Origin: Deminuibacter soli
Lineage (GTDB): Bacteria; Bacteroidota; Bacteroidia; Chitinophagales; Chitinophagaceae
DNA length: 64,000 nucleotides
Assembly (NCBI RefSeq): GCF_003412455.1
Contig: NZ_QTJU01000004.1
Location: 417,710 to 481,709 of the forward strand
Direction: 5' to 3'
A program made the translations under genes and the position numbers. Positions 47,201 to 55,316 of the stretch are shown here, piece by piece (within the stretch, counting starts at the first letter, position 1; each line of letters begins with the position of its first letter). The notes beneath the pieces are model-generated. The model had not been told where the DNA came from and ran no database searches. It worked only from the letters and a program-made list of their open reading frames with translations.

Positions 47201-50200
47201 CTAAAATTGAACATCAATACCGAGTGTTACCTTATGCGGAACAGGGAACATGCCGCCGGTATACACACCCAGTGCGTTTACAGCTTCGGGGTCGGGTACA
47301 TGTGCTTTGGTGAATGTGTGTATGTTGTCGATTACACCATATATTCTTGCGCCTTTCAGTTTTAAGCGTGAGATAATATTGTCCGGCATTTTATAACCCA
47401 GGATGATGCTTTTGATTTTAAAATAACTGCCGTCTTCGTTGAACATATTGGTAAAGGCACTGAACTGGTAGTAGTTGGGGCCATAGGGGTCAAGCGAAGG
47501 GAAGTCTGCTTTGTAGTTGCTGTTCTTCGCCGATTCAGACGGGCGCCAGTAATTGAGGCCATCGAGCGAAGGCAGGCGTTTGCTGGCCAGGGCATTGATG
47601 ATATTGCTGTAGGGAGAAGCATAGTTCCATACCTGTGAAAACTGCTGTTGCTGGAAGGTATTCACGATGGTGCGTTTCCAGGCGAAGGTGCTGATAATAC
47701 TCAGCGAGAAGTTTTTGTAGCTGAAGTCGTTTACCAAACCTCCGGTGAATTTTGGGTTGGGGTTACCTGTAGCCACCCTGTCGCCAAACTGGTCGCCTTT
47801 CTGGCTTTCATCACTCCATACATCGTAGTCGTGGTTCACATCGGCCCATTTGGGGTAACCGGCCTGTACTGCATAGTTGCCTTTAAAGTAGGTAAGCTTT
47901 TTACCGGTAATGGGGTTTACGGGTACTTCTGCATCGGTATTGTAAACACCCTGGTATTTCAGCTGAAACATTTCATAAATAGGCTGGCCAACGCTGTACA
48001 TGCGGCCAATGCCATAGTAGTCGTCAATTACAAAGGTGCGGTTGTTGTTGGGCAGTTTGGCGATCACGTTTTTGTTGAATGCCAGGTTCAGCTGTGTATT
48101 CCACTGTAATTTGCTTTTGGGCGACAGGTTGTGTGTGATCAATGTTACTTCTACACCACGGTTGCTGATCCACATGTTATTGGCATTGGCCGTAATGTTG
48201 TCGTACCCTACATAAAAGGGCAGGTTAAAAGTGAAGTAATCATTTTTGGTAACCTTGTCGTAAATATCCGTTACCAGTGAAACCCTGTTGTTGAACAGCT
48301 GCGTTTCAAGCGCCACACTTTTTTGAACGGTAGTGGCCCAGGTAAGATTGTCTTTGGTTAAGCCATTGGTATAACTGGGTGAAATGGCGGTATTGCCATC
48401 GTACGTGCCGTTGATTACATAAGCGTTGAAGGGCGCATAATAGTCGTTTGACTGCGATCCTGATTTACCGATGCTGCCGCGTACTTTCAGCATGTTCAGC
48501 CAGTTGCGTGTGCCCTTCATAAAACCTTCGTCGCTGATAATCCAGGCTGCACCTGCTGAAGGGAAGGAACCCCATTTGGAAGCAGCGCCAAAACGTGAAG
48601 AGGCATCGGCCCTGTCTGCCAGGTATACAATGTATTTCTGATCAAAATCGTACTGCGCCTGCCCCATAAAAGAGAGCAGTGCAGACTGCTGGTAGTCTGA
48701 ACTGGCAGCCAGGTACTGTTGTGGTGCGCCGGTTACGGTTTGGATATCGTTAGAGGGCAGGTTATATGCTGATGCAATGGTATACTTGGAAATGTCTTTA
48801 TTGTATTGCTGCGAACCTGTTATGGTTAAGTGATGTTTGTTAAACGATTTTGCGTAGTTCAATGTATTGGACAGAAAATAATTGCTGTAAGTACGTGCGC
48901 CTGATTCAGCATACGATGGTTGTGCATCTGCATCATCCTGGCCGGCCTTAATGGCATCTATATTGGAAGGCATAAAGTAATCCCTGTTGTTGGTAGTAAC
49001 ACTCGCTGTGCCCATGGTGGTAAAGCGCAGGCCGGGCAAAATGTCGTAATTCAACGTAAGTGAAGCTGAGTACCATCCATCTGTATTCTGGTTGCGCACT
49101 TTGCTGTACATGCCCTGGTAGCTGAGTGAATCAAAACTATTGAGCTGGTAAAAAGAAGCCGGTATGCCTGAGCCGGTTAAGGGGAGGTTATCATCTGATG
49201 TTCTCAGTTTACGGCCGCGCTGGCGGTCACTGCGTGAGAGCGCTACAATAAATTGCGAGGTGAATTTGGGAGAGATCCTGAAATCAAAATTGCCTCTTAG
49301 CGAATAGCGTTTAAGGCCAAATGCTTCGATCACGCCTTTCTCGTTGTAGTAGTTGGCGCTTAAGCGGTAGTTGACATTGTCTGTTGCAGCAGATATTGAC
49401 ATGTCTGCGTTTTGCACAGCGCCGTTGCGGTAAAACAGGCCCTGCCAGTCGGTAGCCGCATTTAACTGCGGGTTAAGGCTATCTGTAAGTATATGCGGCA
49501 ATGCGTTGTACACGGCTGGTGTAGCATATTCTTTTATCAGCGCCAGTTTTTGTTTACGTTCTTCGGCGCCGGTAAGTGTAGGCAGCAGTTCGGGTTGTTT
49601 GGTAATACCGCCGTACACATTCACCCTGAATTCGGGTTTGTTGCTGCGGCCTTTTCGTGTGCGGATATAAATAACACCATTGGCACCTCTTGAGCCCCAT
49701 GCTGCGGTGGCAGCAGCGTCTTTTTGCACATCAAGACTTTCAATATCGTTTACGTTGATGCCTGCGAGATAGTTGGTGCCGGTAATGTCTAAACCACCGC
49801 TTACATCTTCGGGGTTAACAGGCACGCCGTCTATTACATACAGTGGTCCGCTCAATGCGCGGGCCTGGTCAACATTGCCCACATTCTGGCTCACCCTGGT
49901 ATTGCCGCGCACTACCACAGTGGGAGAAGCGCCGGGCTCACCGGAATTGATCTGCACATCCAAGCCCGCAACACGGCCCTGCAACAACTGGTCGACCGTG
50001 GGGGCAGGGAGGTTTTCGATTTGCTTTCCGCTGACAGAGGAGATGGCTGCAGTAGTGGTTTTCTTCGACTGGCGTTGTGTACCCACCACCACTTCCTGCA
50101 GGTTTTTATCATCGGCAGATAAAACCGTGTTAATGCTGGTGTGCCCGTTGAGTTTAACGCGCTTTGTAAAATAACCCACATAGCTGAATTCAAGCGATGT

Positions 50201-50464
50201 TTGTGTGCTGTTTACCATAAGCTCATACTCGCCTTTGTCGTTGGTAAAAACACCTTTTTTGCCGGATGCATCTTTAACCGATACACCAGACAATGGCGTG
50301 CCGTCGGCGGCGTGTACAATGCCTGTAACAGCAGTGGGGGAGGTTTGCCAGGCTTTTGACAAACAGGGGTACAGCAGTAACGTGAGCAACATGCCTGTAC
50401 GGAACACTGGCATGAACGTTTTTTGCTGTACCATTCTTAAAATGGCCAACAGTTGATTTCCCAT
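47201..50464 (-). CDS. SusC/RagA family TonB-dependent outer-membrane transporter
   Basis: A 1087-residue outer-membrane transporter. After the signal (about 1-38) comes the carboxypeptidase-D-like domain at about 43-125 (TGIVHAADGTPLSGVSVKDA), the plug (NLPAPTVDQLLQGRVAGLDV, LYVIDGVPVNPEDV, ATAAWGSRGANGVIYI) and the barrel ending KVTLGIDVQF. Unlike the SusC at 2013 it has no STN domain, so it should not signal to FecR. It heads the operon SusC-SusD-fasciclin-lipoprotein. Two LacI-type palindromes lie 89-123 bp upstream and are the likely control. Confidence 0.95.
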   Translation of the reverse strand: MGNQLLAILRMVQQKTFMPVFRTGMLLTLLLYPCLSKAWQTSPTAVTGIVHAADGTPLSGVSVKDASGKKGVFTNDKGEYELMVNSTQTSLEFSYVGYFTKRVKLNGHTSINTVLSADDKNLQEVVVGTQRQSKKTTTAAISSVSGKQIENLPAPTVDQLLQGRVAGLDVQINSGEPGASPTVVVRGNTRVSQNVGNVDQARALSGPLYVIDGVPVNPEDVSGGLDITGTNYLAGINVNDIESLDVQKDAAATAAWGSRGANGVIYIRTRKGRSNKPEFRVNVYGGITKQPELLPTLTGAEERKQKLALIKEYATPAVYNALPHILTDSLNPQLNAATDWQGLFYRNGAVQNADMSISAATDNVNYRLSANYYNEKGVIEAFGLKRYSLRGNFDFRISPKFTSQFIVALSRSDRQRGRKLRTSDDNLPLTGSGIPASFYQLNSFDSLSYQGMYSKVRNQNTDGWYSASLTLNYDILPGLRFTTMGTASVTTNNRDYFMPSNIDAIKAGQDDADAQPSYAESGARTYSNYFLSNTLNYAKSFNKHHLTITGSQQYNKDISKYTIASAYNLPSNDIQTVTGAPQQYLAASSDYQQSALLSFMGQAQYDFDQKYIVYLADRADASSRFGAASKWGSFPSAGAAWIISDEGFMKGTRNWLNMLKVRGSIGKSGSQSNDYYAPFNAYVINGTYDGNTAISPSYTNGLTKDNLTWATTVQKSVALETQLFNNRVSLVTDIYDKVTKNDYFTFNLPFYVGYDNITANANNMWISNRGVEVTLITHNLSPKSKLQWNTQLNLAFNKNVIAKLPNNNRTFVIDDYYGIGRMYSVGQPIYEMFQLKYQGVYNTDAEVPVNPITGKKLTYFKGNYAVQAGYPKWADVNHDYDVWSDESQKGDQFGDRVATGNPNPKFTGGLVNDFSYKNFSLSIISTFAWKRTIVNTFQQQQFSQVWNYASPYSNIINALASKRLPSLDGLNYWRPSESAKNSNYKADFPSLDPYGPNYYQFSAFTNMFNEDGSYFKIKSIILGYKMPDNIISRLKLKGARIYGVIDNIHTFTKAHVPDPEAVNALGVYTGGMFPVPHKVTLGIDVQF

Positions 50465-50552
50465 AAACAGTTAAAAAGTTTTACCTAAAATATAGGATAT
50501 CAAGCCATGTTGCCACGTTGATAAAAATGCCGGAATGCCGCTGCATGTAACA

Positions 50553-50587
50553 CAAACGTTTGCGCCCCATATATCAAACGTTTGCGC
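50553..50587. promoter_or_regulatory. Twin LacI-type operators CAAACGTTTGCGC
   Basis: CAAACGTTTGCGC occurs at 50553-50565 and again at 50575-50587, exactly 22 bp (two helical turns) apart. Its core CAAACGTTTG is a perfect palindrome and matches the centre of LacI/PurR-family operators (GCAAACGTTTGC). It lies in the divergent gap between SusC (50464, leftward) and the NIPSNAP gene (50745, rightward). Confidence 0.72.
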
Positions 50588-50744
50588 TTTTTTTATCATG
50601 CATGTGGGTAAACTATAATATGAATGTATATTCCGCCGCAGGAATTGCATGAGCGGCCGGAGACACAGTATTACCGGCTAAAATGTTTTTAGCTGTAAAA
50701 TGCTGTATAATACAATTAAATTGTGTGCGCCTTACAGCTAAAAA

Positions 50745-51539
50745 ATGATCAGTTATATGTTTAAAAAAGCGTCCCTGTTACTGGTGGCCCTTACCGCAGT
50801 ATGCACTGCGTTTGCCTTTGATAAAAAGCCTGCACAGGAATGGTACCAGCTTACCATTTATCATTTCAGGAACAATACCCAGGAAAAGCTGCTGGATGAT
50901 TACCTGCAGCAGGCCTACCTGCCTGCATTGCACAAAGCTGGTATTGCGAAAGCCGGTGTGTTTAAATGGATGGGTAACGATACTTCGGCAGACAAGCGGC
51001 TGTATGTATTGCTGCCTGTTGCTTCGTTTGATGCATTGCAGCAGTTGCAGCAGCGCATACAGGCCAATGCTGCTTACCAGGGAGCTGCCATCACCTATAC
51101 GGATGCAGCATATAATGCGGCTGCCTATGAGCGTATGGAACAGGTAATATTGCAGGCGTTCCCGCTGGCGCCCACCTGTAATGTGCCGCAGCTGGATGCC
51201 AATAAAACAGCGCATGTGTATGAGCTGCGCAGTTATGAAAGCCCTTCGGAAAAGCTGTTTGCAAACAAGGTGAAGATGTTTAATGATGGTGATGAAATCA
51301 GCATCTTTAAACGACTTGGTTTTAATGCGGTGTTTTATGCATCTGTTATTGCGGGCAGCCATATGCCCAATTTAATGTACATGACCAGCTTTAACAGCAT
51401 GGCTGAGCGTGATGAACACTGGAAGGCGTTCAATACCGATGCTGCGTGGAAAAATGTATCCGGTCAGCCGCAATACCAGCACAATGTATCAAAGGCGGAA
51501 ATTACTTTCCTGCACCCTGTGGCATACTCTGACCTGTAA
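50745..51539 (+). CDS. Secreted NIPSNAP family protein
   Basis: A 264-residue exported protein; a second ATG at 50757 gives a slightly shorter signal ending at TAFAFD. Two NIPSNAP (dimeric alpha-beta barrel) domains are seen: WYQLTIYHFRNNTQEKLLDD in the first half and HVYELRSYESPSEKLFANKV in the second, each with a barrel continuation (LYVLLPVASF, NLMYMTSFNSM). Similar proteins in Bacteroidota sit near sugar or inositol catabolic genes, but their activity is unknown. It shares the operator region with the SusC operon, so it may be co-regulated. Confidence 0.9.
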   Translation: MISYMFKKASLLLVALTAVCTAFAFDKKPAQEWYQLTIYHFRNNTQEKLLDDYLQQAYLPALHKAGIAKAGVFKWMGNDTSADKRLYVLLPVASFDALQQLQQRIQANAAYQGAAITYTDAAYNAAAYERMEQVILQAFPLAPTCNVPQLDANKTAHVYELRSYESPSEKLFANKVKMFNDGDEISIFKRLGFNAVFYASVIAGSHMPNLMYMTSFNSMAERDEHWKAFNTDAAWKNVSGQPQYQHNVSKAEITFLHPVAYSDL

Positions 51540-52788
51540 CCTCGCTGTCGTAGTGCAGTTTAAAGCGCTGCAGATCGGGCGTGTACTGCCTGGGTCTGCT
51601 TAATTCATAGTTGTACAGGATTGTACCTGTTTCTTTAAAAAACGGGTAGCCGATGGTGTCGTAGTCGTATTTATCGTCGTTAATGATGCCATCGCTGTTT
51701 ACATAAATGGTGGCTGTGAGCATAAACTCAACATGGTTCGCAAAGTCTGCGATATAGGCTACATCTGTTAAATAACCGTATGACCAGCCCGGCTTATTGA
51801 ATACCCGCATGTTTGCGGGTATTTTGCTTTTACCCGCTTTAAACATAAAGAACTTGGTATAGCTGTCGAAGTATTCGCTGGTATCGTATTTCGGGTGCAA
51901 CGTTTCTGAAGGGTATTGCGACATATACTGGTACAGGAAATCTTCATCATCTTTCGTAAGGTTAAAACGTTTGCTGCGTGGCACAGAGGCCGGGAACAGG
52001 GCAGATTGCAGCAGTTGCTGCAGGTCTTCGAGCGGCAGGTTGTTGTGGCGCGTGAAATCCATGGGTGTCATTACCAGGTTCTCATCTTTATCATAATGTC
52101 CCCTGCCTTCAAAAACAGGTTTGGTATAATCGAAGGTTAACGAACTGTATGCTGCGGGCTGTGTGTATACCAGCGTTCCGTTGTTCATAAAGCGGATGGG
52201 GTTGGTATGCCGGTTGCCTTCTTCTGTTGCGGGTGCAAAGCGGCGTACAATACGTATGTCGGGGTAACCTTTTTGCCAGAGTGACTGGTTAAGGGTTTGT
52301 TGCCCGTCAAACTCGTACAGGCGGTTGTAGGCATCGTTGTCGCTGGTGAGAAATATTTTTTTTACATAGTGCGCTACAGATGGTAAGCCATTGGCAGCAC
52401 TGGTATCGCTGCGTACCATTGTTTGTCCTTCGTAGGCACTGTCTGTAAGCATGGTGGTATACTTGTCAATACCCTTATTGCGCAGGCTGTTTATTTTTTC
52501 GAGTGCGCACAATGCGGTGGGCAGTTTTACGGTAGAGGCCGGGTTAAAGTAGGCTTCCTTGTTTACATGCAGGAAGTAATTGGTGAAATGCGGCACGTTG
52601 TGCTGGTCGCGGTCTATTTTGGTATAGATGAGCTGGTAATGAAAGGTATCGGGCTGTTCCAGTATCTGGTGCAGCAGGGGAGAGCCTTTTTCTGCAAGCA
52701 GTGAACGCAGCCAGGCGCTGTTTTTCTCCTGCGCCTGTACGGTTAAACATGCAAAGACGAGTACAGCGATGCCGGTAAATTTTCTCAT
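51502..52788 (-). CDS. Class A beta-lactamase-like serine hydrolase
   Basis: A 428-residue exported protein; the signal ends at VQAQ and the start is the ATG at 52788. It carries the class A motifs S85-T-V-K88 (FNPASTVKLPTALCALEKIN) and S149-D-N (LTSDNDAYNRLYEFDG). In place of KTG there is N-K-P-G (VFNKPGWSYGYLTD), which makes true beta-lactam hydrolysis doubtful. It is long for a class A enzyme. A role on peptidoglycan or another amide/ester is as likely as resistance. Its 3' end overlaps the NIPSNAP gene by 38 bp. Confidence 0.85.
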   Translation of the reverse strand: MRKFTGIAVLVFACLTVQAQEKNSAWLRSLLAEKGSPLLHQILEQPDTFHYQLIYTKIDRDQHNVPHFTNYFLHVNKEAYFNPASTVKLPTALCALEKINSLRNKGIDKYTTMLTDSAYEGQTMVRSDTSAANGLPSVAHYVKKIFLTSDNDAYNRLYEFDGQQTLNQSLWQKGYPDIRIVRRFAPATEEGNRHTNPIRFMNNGTLVYTQPAAYSSLTFDYTKPVFEGRGHYDKDENLVMTPMDFTRHNNLPLEDLQQLLQSALFPASVPRSKRFNLTKDDEDFLYQYMSQYPSETLHPKYDTSEYFDSYTKFFMFKAGKSKIPANMRVFNKPGWSYGYLTDVAYIADFANHVEFMLTATIYVNSDGIINDDKYDYDTIGYPFFKETGTILYNYELSRPRQYTPDLQRFKLHYDSEVTGQSMPQGAGK

Positions 52789-52831
52789 GATCGTGAATTG
52801 GCAACGGAAATATAGGCAAGTCGCGGCAAAG

Positions 52832-52867
52832 GTTAAAAAGTTTAATCGTTTGAGGTTTAAAGTTCCT
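52832..52867. repeat. Short array of GTTTAA / GTTTGAG words
   Basis: GTTTAATC, GTTTGAGG and TTTAAAGTT follow at about 8-bp spacing. The word TTTAAAGTT is shared with the arrays at 19662 and 61336. Confidence 0.6.
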
Positions 52868-52891
52868 GACTGCTTGCTCCTTGTATAAATT

Positions 52892-52920
52892 AAAAGCGCA
52901 GATGTTTGGTCCGCGCTTTT
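52892..52920 (-). terminator. Terminator after the gene at 52957
   Basis: AAAAGCGC at 52892-52899 and GCGCTTTT at 52913-52920 form a stem whose minus-strand side ends in a T-rich stretch, 36 bases after the stop of the minus-strand gene at 52957. Confidence 0.72.
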
Positions 52921-52956
52921 TTGTATTGGCAAATAACGGCAGCAGGTATGCTGGTG

Positions 52957-53526
52957 TTATATTTCCTTGCTTTTGTCTTTCTCTGCAAAAATGTCTTCAA
53001 TGGCGTGCATAAGGTTAGAGACAGGTCCTTCCATTTTATTGGTTCTGTCTTCAATAGAGGTGTCGTTTACGGCATCGCCCATGTTCAGATCGGGCGGCAG
53101 GTACACAAGTATGTTGTGTCGCTGACCGGCGAGCCAGTTGCGTATTTTTTCCGGTGTTATATCAGGGCCTGTTTCCTGCTGCATGGTGCTGATGGCGGTT
53201 TGTGCCACCTGCGTCATGCTGGCTTCTGTTTGTTCATAACCCTGGTTGCCATAATGGGCTACCTTTTCAATCACTTCTTCTTCCTTATCGCGGAATAACA
53301 GCTGCAGCAAATCTGCCGGCAATGTCTGTGTAAGGGCACGCGAACCATCTTCGGTAGTACCGAATTTATACAGGCCTACCAGTGTGGCAATGGTAGCTGC
53401 CTGGTCAAAGTGATCGGTAGTGGCACTTTGCACCAGTTCGCTTTTATTCTGCTGGTTATTGGGATCAATTTTATCAAATGAGCTATAACCAAGCTTTTCC
53501 TGCAAGGTTTTAATGATGTTTGACAT
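52957..53526 (-). CDS. Hypothetical soluble protein
   Basis: A 189-residue protein that I do not recognise. There is no signal or membrane segment. It begins with IIKTLQEKLGYSSFDKIDPN, is mostly helical (LPADLLQLLFRDKEEEVIEK, EASMTQVAQTAISTMQQETG) and has DITPEKIRNWLAGQRHNILV near the end. It is the last of three minus-strand genes encoding very hydrophilic proteins (54387 to 52957). Divergent from them is a DUF4142 lipoprotein, a family usually linked with stress; a general stress role is a guess. Confidence 0.75.
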   Translation of the reverse strand: MSNIIKTLQEKLGYSSFDKIDPNNQQNKSELVQSATTDHFDQAATIATLVGLYKFGTTEDGSRALTQTLPADLLQLLFRDKEEEVIEKVAHYGNQGYEQTEASMTQVAQTAISTMQQETGPDITPEKIRNWLAGQRHNILVYLPPDLNMGDAVNDTSIEDRTNKMEGPVSNLMHAIEDIFAEKDKSKEI

Positions 53527-53570
53527 AGTATCAGCGTTTAATGGTTAGCTGTGCGGCGAAATGCCTGCTG

Positions 53571-54068
53571 TTACGCGTTTTCGCCGTTCAGGCTGTAATT
53601 GTTGTTTTCTTCGTCTTCTTCCCCGATGTCTTCATCTTCATCATCCTCTTCTGACCCGGGTACATCCAGGTCTTCTCCCGAAACGGAAGAGTTGAGGCCT
53701 GCCTCGTTTAATGGCTCACCTTCAAAATCTGTGCTGTCAAGGGCTGCGTTGCGAATCCCTGTTTCATCTTCATAGGCAGGGTCGCTGTTGGCGCTGCGGT
53801 CGAGCAGGTCACGTTCCTCTTCGGTTACATCACTGTCATCGTTCAAAATGTCGTCGTCGTCTGTGTCATCAAATAATTCATCCCCTTCTTCATCGGCTGA
53901 AGAGAAGGTGGTATCTGCCAGTTCTCCCAGCGGTGCAGGCTCAACATTTTCCTGGCCGGGTATATCATCCATTTCGGGAAGGTCTACGTTGGCGCTTTCC
54001 TTCTCCATTTCCTTCAGATCACGCGGTGTGTCTGTTAAGTCTTTTGATACATTGCTGCTTTTTGCCAT
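53571..54068 (-). CDS. Highly acidic low-complexity protein
   Basis: A 165-residue protein starting at the ATG at 54068; upstream codons to 54272 are not of coding character. It is packed with Asp, Glu and Ser (EEGDELFDDTDDDD, EEDDEDEDIGEEDEE) and has almost no hydrophobic core, so it is probably disordered. No family recognised. It lies 44 bp upstream of the gene at 52957 and downstream of the small protein at 54160, on the same strand. Confidence 0.78.
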   Translation of the reverse strand: MAKSSNVSKDLTDTPRDLKEMEKESANVDLPEMDDIPGQENVEPAPLGELADTTFSSADEEGDELFDDTDDDDILNDDSDVTEEERDLLDRSANSDPAYEDETGIRNAALDSTDFEGEPLNEAGLNSSVSGEDLDVPGSEEDDEDEDIGEEDEENNNYSLNGENA

Positions 54069-54159
54069 AACACTTTTATTTATTGTTAAAAGGAAAACGG
54101 GTTGTTGACATAAAGCGGGTGCATATTCTACACCCGCTTTATGATGGGCAAAACACGCA

Positions 54160-54387
54160 TCATTTTTCTGCGTCCTTGTCCGGATTGTTATTGTTCGTAT
54201 GGGGGTGTTTTTTGCCTGATTTGGCGGCCAGTTGTGTTTGAATATCTGCATCATAGGGTGCGGATACTGCATGTTTGCTGTCTGCTACGCCTGGTCCGGT
54301 CATGGCGCCGCCTTTGGCGGCATTGTCTCTTTGCTGATCGTTGTTTTCCGCTGCAAAGCCCTGTTTATCTGTGTTTTCGTTAGGCAT
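54160..54387 (-). CDS. Small hydrophilic hypothetical protein
   Basis: A 75-residue protein from the ATG at 54387. It is rich in Asn, Asp, Lys, Ala and Gly (KQGFAAENNDQQRDNAAKGG) with a C-terminal HPHTNNNNPDKD tail, like small desiccation- or stress-induced proteins. No family can be named. It is first in the minus-strand run of three hydrophilic genes and divergent from the DUF4142 gene. Confidence 0.6.
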   Translation of the reverse strand: MPNENTDKQGFAAENNDQQRDNAAKGGAMTGPGVADSKHAVSAPYDADIQTQLAAKSGKKHPHTNNNNPDKDAEK

Positions 54388-54527
54388 ACGCGATTGTTTT
54401 AAATAGGTGAACAATACTATTATCGCTTTAATTTCTGTGCCAGAAACTTTTACAACGGGCAGGTGCGAATGGCCTATGATTTGAAAGAGTACCTGCATTA
54501 TTGATTAACCAATAAAAAATACCATGT

Positions 54528-55091
54528 ATGAAACGATTGATTCTTTGCACTGTAGTCCTTGCCGCGATGTATGCCCTGCAGAGTTGTGGAAATAACAATA
54601 CCGCTAAAACAGACAGTACAGACAGTGCCAAAACCATGAATGAAGCAAAAGGCACGGCTGACAAAGACGTGTCTGATTTTACCGCGAAAGCCGCCAGCGG
54701 CGGTTTAATGGAAGTACAATTGGGGCAGTATGCCGCGCAGAATGCCGTGAGCCCACGTGTTAAAGCATTTGGTAATATGATGGTGCAGGACCATACCAAG
54801 GCGAATGATGAACTGAAATCCCTTGCGGCAGCACAAAATATTACCCTGCCGGGCGACCTCTCAGACGAGCAGAAGAAACACGTGAACGAGCTGATGCAGA
54901 AAAAAGGAAAAGACTTTGATAAAGCTTATATGGATATGATGGTAGATGACCACAAAGAAGATATTGCCGAATTTCAGAAGGCAGGTGACAATTTGAAAGA
55001 TACTACGATCAAATCATTTGCACAACGTACACTACCTGTGCTGAATGTGCACCTTGATTCGGCCAATGCCATTCATAGCGCGATGAAATAG
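54528..55091 (+). CDS. DUF4142 lipoprotein
   Basis: A 187-residue lipoprotein (MYALQSCGN). After a disordered linker comes the DUF4142 helical bundle: DKDVSDFTAKAASGGLMEVQ, AKANDEL-like TKANDELKSLAAAQNITLPG, KAYMDMMVDDHKEDIAEFQK and the final TLPVLNVHLDSANAI. The DUF4142 family has ferritin-like four-helix features and is common in stress loci; it has no proven activity. The start is the first ATG. Confidence 0.93.
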   Translation: MKRLILCTVVLAAMYALQSCGNNNTAKTDSTDSAKTMNEAKGTADKDVSDFTAKAASGGLMEVQLGQYAAQNAVSPRVKAFGNMMVQDHTKANDELKSLAAAQNITLPGDLSDEQKKHVNELMQKKGKDFDKAYMDMMVDDHKEDIAEFQKAGDNLKDTTIKSFAQRTLPVLNVHLDSANAIHSAMK

Positions 55092-55094
55092 CAT

Positions 55095-55150
55095 TGTTGG
55101 ATGGTTGGATGGTTTAATAGGTTCACTAGTTCAAACGTTCAATTTACCGG
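55095..55150. repeat. Octamer array TGTTGGAT to TTTACCGG
   Basis: Seven 8-bp steps keep GTT in the second to fourth places while the rest drifts: TGTTGGAT, GGTTGGAT, GGTTTAAT and so on to ACGTTCAA. The complement contains TTAAACCATC, shared with arrays at 37471 and 19662. Confidence 0.75.
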
Positions 55151-55240
55151 AGCGGAGGGCTTGATGGTGCGATTTTATCGAAGCGGGTTGATGTTAGGAA
55201 GAAGCGCGGCGGGGACAGCGGCTTCGGCAGTGATAAAAAT

Positions 55241-55267
55241 AAAAAAGAGCGCCTGGCGCTCTTTTTT
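55241..55267. terminator. Bidirectional terminator between the DUF4142 gene and gcvP
   Basis: AAAAAAGAGCGCC and its complement form a 13-bp perfect stem with A and T tracts, between convergent genes. Confidence 0.92.
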
Positions 55268-55280
55268 ATTTTTTATGCAG

Positions 55281-55304
55281 GAACAATGAAACAATTGAAC
55301 AATG
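55281..55304. repeat. Octamer array GAACAATG / AAACAATT
   Basis: GAACAATG, AAACAATT and GAACAATG in 8-bp tandem start 13 bp after the terminator, in the same arrangement as the array after the poxB terminator at 32341. Confidence 0.78.
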
Positions 55305-55316
55305 AAAACCATTGCC

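Noticed and set aside
54428..54799. Open frame of 123 codons opposite the DUF4142 gene
   Set aside because: It is the antisense shadow of a clear lipoprotein gene.
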